Part shown: piece after piece, positions 6,243 to 8,749 of the stretch | How the letters are laid out: each line of letters starts with the position of its first letter | Numbering within the stretch: position 1 is the first letter of the stretch | Assembly (NCBI GenBank): GCA_934777095.1 | Contig: CAKVNP010000072.1 | Coordinates: forward strand, 1 to 8,749 | DNA: 8,749 bases | Reading direction: 5' to 3' | DNA from: an uncultured Clostridium sp. | GTDB lineage: Bacteria > Bacillota > Clostridia > Clostridiales > Clostridiaceae | The notes under the pieces: generated by a model | The model's database searches: none | Seen by the model: only the letters and a program-made list of their open reading frames with translations | What the model was told of the DNA's origin: nothing | Position numbers and translations under genes: made by a program

Positions 6243-6671
6243 GGCAATAAACATGAGGTAGAAAATTTAATGCGTAGCACAATGGAAAACTTAAGAGATA
6301 TGATTGATGTAAATACTGTTATTGGAGATGTTGTTGAGACTCAAGATGGCAGCTACATCATACCTATTTCAAGAGTATCCTTTGGTTTTGCTTCTGGCGG
6401 AAGCGAATTTGGCACACCTACTGAGACTATCCCACCAGAAATAGAAGGAAAATATCCTTTTGGTGGTGGATCAGGTGCTGGCGTAACTATAAGACCAGTA
6501 GCTTTTTTAGTTCTTAAAGATGATATTGTAAAATTATTAAGTCTTGATCATGAAAACACCGTAGATAGGCTTGTTGATTCAATACCTCAAATCATGGATA
6601 TGATTAAAGGATTTACAAATAAGAAAACTAAGAATAGCACTGACCAATGTAATAATGATTCTAATTCATAA
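6240..6671 (+). CDS. gerW: GerW family sporulation/germination protein (YtfJ)
   Basis: This 143-residue protein matches the YtfJ/GerW family in length and motifs: an N-terminal helix (1-22), a strand region GDVVETQDGSYIIPISRVSF (29-48) leading into GFASGGSEF, and a glycine-rich loop with GGGSGAGVTIRPVAFLVL (75-92). Residues 104-124 form a final helix before a short polar tail (125-143). There is no signal peptide or membrane segment, so it is probably cytoplasmic in the forespore. In Bacillus subtilis the homologue is made in the forespore and affects germination of spores; the molecular activity is not known. The gene follows ytfI by 10 bp and ends at a bidirectional terminator. The start at 6240 leaves the family's usual N-terminus; its ribosome binding arrangement is unusual (see 6211-6242). 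Confidence 0.92.
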   Translation: MGNKHEVENLMRSTMENLRDMIDVNTVIGDVVETQDGSYIIPISRVSFGFASGGSEFGTPTETIPPEIEGKYPFGGGSGAGVTIRPVAFLVLKDDIVKLLSLDHENTVDRLVDSIPQIMDMIKGFTNKKTKNSTDQCNNDSNS

Positions 6672-6706
6672 AAATAAGCAGAACAAATCAAGTTCTGCTT
6701 ATTTTT
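6670..6706. terminator. Bidirectional terminator between gerW and scpB
   Basis: A perfect inverted repeat of 15 bp (6670-6684 with 6692-6706, loop AAATCAA) overlaps the gerW stop codon and lies 8 bp beyond the scpB stop. The core AAGCAGAAC/GTTCTGCTT is flanked by A and T runs on both sides, so it gives a hairpin plus T-tract on either strand. It suits the two convergent operons. Confidence 0.9.
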
Positions 6707-6714
6707 ATCAAAAT

Positions 6715-7428
6715 TTATTTTTCATCGTCTTCTACAGAAACTGCTGCCTCTTCTGCTGCTTCTGCTGATGTTTCAGCTTCTACATTTTCTACTGCTTCTG
6801 TACTTTCATTTTCATTGTCCATTTCTGAAATGACCTTGTTTAATAAGTCCAGTGAATTATCTCCCTGTTCATCTTTATATAAATCTAATGAAGGAAGCTC
6901 CTTTAATGATTGTAAACCAAATTGTCTTAAGAACTCATCAGTTGTCCCATATAAAATTGGTCTTCCTGGTACTTCTAATCTTCCTACATCCTTAATTAAA
7001 TCTCTTTCAATAAGTCTAGCTAAAGCAGATTCAGATTTAACACCTCTTATTTCATCGATATCAACTCTAGTAATTGGCTGCTTATATGCAATGATAGCTA
7101 AACTTTCGATAGACGCTTGTGATAAAGACTGTCTTTTATTTTTCTTTAAAAGTTTTTGGATATAATCAGAGTTTTCCGGCTTTGTAACTAGCTGATAACA
7201 GCCATCAATTGCTATTAATCTTATTCCTCTATTTTTAGCACGATAATCTCCCATCATTTCCTTTAATATTTCTTCTACAGTTTTTAAGTCTAATTCTAGA
7301 TTATGACTTAAATCTCTGCTGCTTAATGGCTCACCACTTACAAAAAGCATTGCTTCAATAGCAGATTTAATTTCAGCTTTTCTAGATACTTGTTCAAACT
7401 CATATTGAGTTACATCAATGCTACTCAT
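6715..7428 (-). CDS. scpB: Segregation and condensation protein ScpB
   Basis: ScpB dimers bind ScpA and, through it, the SMC ATPase heads, forming the condensin that compacts and segregates the chromosome. The 237-residue protein has two winged-helix domains. The first begins with AIEAMLFVSGEPLS (23-36). The second holds the family signature with SLAIIAYKQPITRVDIDEIR (109-128), followed by GRLEVPGRPILYGTTDEFL (149-167). It is longer than Bacillus ScpB (about 197 residues) because of roughly 20 extra N-terminal residues and a low-complexity acidic tail (about 203-237, rich in Glu, Ala, Asp). The ATG at 7428 has GAGGAG about 9 nt upstream, and the start lies within the end of scpA (8-bp overlap), so the two are translationally coupled. 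It ends at the shared terminator with gerW. Confidence 0.96.
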   Translation of the reverse strand: MSSIDVTQYEFEQVSRKAEIKSAIEAMLFVSGEPLSSRDLSHNLELDLKTVEEILKEMMGDYRAKNRGIRLIAIDGCYQLVTKPENSDYIQKLLKKNKRQSLSQASIESLAIIAYKQPITRVDIDEIRGVKSESALARLIERDLIKDVGRLEVPGRPILYGTTDEFLRQFGLQSLKELPSLDLYKDEQGDNSLDLLNKVISEMDNENESTEAVENVEAETSAEAAEEAAVSVEDDEK

Positions 7429-8167
7429 TTGCTAGTCTCCTCTTCATCATAATTTCTCCAAAGTTTCCTTCTTGATAAACAGTTATCATTCTAAGCTTAA
7501 TCAGTTCTAATAATGCTAAAAAGCTGACAACTGTTTCTAGTTTACATTCGCTTTCGTTTATTATTGATCTAAACTTAATAATTTTTTCACTTTGGAATTT
7601 ATCCATTAACTCGTTCATCTTATCTTCTACTTTAAATTTATCTACGTAGATTTTCTTTTGCACTACATTTACTGTATTTCTTTTATTGTAGTAATGCTCT
7701 AATACATTATTATAAATATTGTATAAGTCAAGCAGTGTTAAATTCTTAAATATATCATCATTATTTGGCGCTGTTTTAACTTCTTCTATTATTTCAGGCT
7801 TTTTACTGTAAATCTCCCCTGAGTTTTGATATCTTTCTTTAAAGAAGCCTGAAACTGCTTTAATCTGTCTATATTCAATCAACCTCTGCATCAATCTTTT
7901 TTCAATATCTTCTTCATTTTCTTCTTCTACCTTTGCCTTAGGTAATAAGCTCTTCGACTTTATTTCAATTAATGTTGCAGCAATAACTATAAATTCAGAA
8001 GTAATCTCTAAATCCATTTCCTTCATTTCATCTAAATATTGAAGGTATTGATTTGTTATTTTATATATCTCTACATTATATATATCCATCTTATTTTTCT
8101 TAATAAGGTGTAATAATAAATCAAAAGGACCTTCAAAGTCGGCAACTTTAATTTTTGGCAATTCCAT
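7421..8167 (-). CDS. scpA: Segregation and condensation protein ScpA (kleisin)
   Basis: This is the kleisin subunit that bridges the two SMC heads in the SMC-ScpAB condensin. The N-terminal domain starts with the diagnostic FEGPFDLLLHLIKKNKMDIY (11-30), followed by helices ending in ATLIEIKSKSLLP (64-76), the part that contacts the SMC neck. A charged central linker (about 80-150) leads to the C-terminal winged helix (about 175-248), including VSFLALLELIKLRMITVYQE, which binds the SMC cap. The length of 248 is normal. An ATG two codons upstream (8173) is in frame, but AGGCGGG ends only about 2 nt before it and 6-7 nt before the ATG at 8167, so the latter is preferred. The overlap with scpB is 8 bp. 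Transcription probably begins at the promoter at 8215-8243. Confidence 0.96.
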   Translation of the reverse strand: MELPKIKVADFEGPFDLLLHLIKKNKMDIYNVEIYKITNQYLQYLDEMKEMDLEITSEFIVIAATLIEIKSKSLLPKAKVEEENEEDIEKRLMQRLIEYRQIKAVSGFFKERYQNSGEIYSKKPEIIEEVKTAPNNDDIFKNLTLLDLYNIYNNVLEHYYNKRNTVNVVQKKIYVDKFKVEDKMNELMDKFQSEKIIKFRSIINESECKLETVVSFLALLELIKLRMITVYQEGNFGEIMMKRRLANE

Positions 8168-8214
8168 TTTCATCCCGCCTTTTTAAACTTGTCAATTCTT
8201 CTTCAGTATCTTTT

Positions 8215-8243
8215 ATTATACTTGAAATTAACCAACCTTTAAA
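8215..8243 (-). promoter_or_regulatory. Predicted sigma-A promoter of scpA-scpB
   Basis: Minus-strand TTTAAA (8243-8238, four of six consensus bases), a 17-nt spacer, then a perfect TATAAT (8220-8215). Transcription would start near 8208, giving a leader of about 40 nt. It lies in the 180-bp gap before scpA, in which no other gene and no clear terminator for the upstream gene can be seen. Confidence 0.65.
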
Positions 8244-8347
8244 GAGTTTAGTTCAAAATTAATAGTCCTACCTATTCTAAAACACTCTTAAGTTTTTTGG
8301 TCATTTACTTGAACATTGTTGATTCATTCTTTATATTACTTATACTA

Positions 8348-8749
8348 TTATAATCTTTCATGGAAAAACCTTTCATCTGGTTCAGGGCAGAACTTAAAAT
8401 CGATTATATCAAGTAACAGTGGCTCATCCCCTGTAACTTTCCCTAAAACAGTGACCCATTTACCGTTTTCACTAGAAAAATCTTTTCCTTGTATAGGTAT
8501 CTTAATCATGTGTATATCCCATTGGCAGCAGCTAAGCTCTTCTCTGGCCAAATAGAATTTATTATCCTCAAGATAAATAAAGCCAGTCATTTGAATTAAT
8601 TTATCTTGATATAAAATAGGCATTTCTTCTATTTCATCAATAAAATGATAGTTGCTGCTATCTATTTTTAATATTTCTTCTGATGGATTATCTTGATAAA
8701 AATCATAATCTGTTGTCCTATTCATAATAACTGGCATAAAGAACACCAC
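8348..8749 (-). CDS. DUF1980/TIGR03943 (YcgQ-like) protein, N-terminus cut by the window edge
   Basis: The frame is open to the right edge and gives 133 C-terminal residues. The pattern fits the soluble C-terminal domain of the TIGR03943/YcgQ family: a YQDKLIQMTGFIYLEDNKFY stretch (47-66), LAREELSCCQWDIH (67-80) with a Cys-Cys pair, then GKWVTVLGKVTG (96-107), as in an OB-like beta domain. The family normally has membrane helices at its N-terminus, next to a YcgR-type permease; the hydrophobic VVFFMPVIM at the very edge would be the end of a membrane segment. A GTG at the last three bases could formally be a start, but the family length argues that the gene continues. Its function is unknown; a role as a putative permease partner comes from the family name only. 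The weak family signature leaves some doubt. Confidence 0.65.
   Translation of the reverse strand: MVFFMPVIMNRTTDYDFYQDNPSEEILKIDSSNYHFIDEIEEMPILYQDKLIQMTGFIYLEDNKFYLAREELSCCQWDIHMIKIPIQGKDFSSENGKWVTVLGKVTGDEPLLLDIIDFKFCPEPDERFFHERL

Noticed and set aside
8187..8192. Perfect TTGACA on the minus strand just before scpA
   Set aside because: There is no -10 box 16-18 nt downstream; that position falls in the scpA ribosome binding site and first codons.
8278..8302. Possible terminator for the YcgQ-like gene (AAAAC ... GTTTTTT)
   Set aside because: Only about five A/T-rich base pairs can form around a non-pairing centre; this is too weak to call a terminator.

Overview
This AT-rich window reads as chromosomal DNA of an endospore-forming, anaerobic Firmicute, most likely a Clostridium or close relative. 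The clues are the very low G+C, strong AGGAGG-type ribosome binding sites, some TTG starts, sporulation genes (a DacF-type carboxypeptidase and a GerW/YtfJ protein) next to scpA/scpB, and flavin/iron-sulfur oxidoreductases with cysteine clusters. The species cannot be fixed. I see no tRNA, rRNA, CRISPR array, insertion sequence or phage gene, and every gene body is dense and intact.

Layout from left to right. Positions 1-2003 (minus strand) hold a two-gene operon: a PyrK-like FAD/[2Fe-2S] reductase subunit, translationally coupled through an ATGA overlap to an FAD-dependent dehydrogenase cut by the left window edge. Positions 2171-3526 (minus) encode an APC-family amino acid transporter with a TTG start, a strong terminator behind it and a 20-bp tandem duplication in its upstream region. 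Positions 3633-4235 (minus) encode a Nudix hydrolase of the ADP-ribose pyrophosphatase type. Positions 4338-5525 (minus) encode a secreted D-alanyl-D-alanine carboxypeptidase of the DacF type. From a 125-bp divergent intergenic region, the plus-strand pair DUF2953 protein (YtfI-like) and GerW/YtfJ runs from 5651 to 6671. Convergent to it, and separated by a bidirectional terminator, is scpA-scpB (8167 down to 6715, minus), encoding the partners of the SMC condensin. The right edge carries the C-terminal part of a DUF1980/TIGR03943 (YcgQ-like) protein.

The central block is a sporulation and chromosome-segregation neighbourhood: DacF acts on spore peptidoglycan, GerW is a forespore/germination protein, and ScpAB condenses the chromosome. 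Both arms of the dacF/ytfI divergent region carry the same promoter-like pattern, GTTTA, 14 nt, G(G/A)AAANANTA. This matches the forespore sigma-F consensus as I recall it, and neither arm has a convincing sigma-A promoter. Between ytfI and gerW a strong Shine-Dalgarno sequence is separated from the start codon by a small perfect hairpin that contains the ytfI stop codon, an arrangement that could couple translation of the two genes.

The least understood part is the flavoprotein pair at the left edge. It is organised like known two-subunit flavin electron-transfer enzymes (PyrK/PyrD, NfnA/NfnB), but the large subunit is a GidA-like flavoprotein with an unusual cysteine motif, and the small subunit has an extra cysteine-rich N-terminus. 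It is the best candidate here for an undescribed enzyme.
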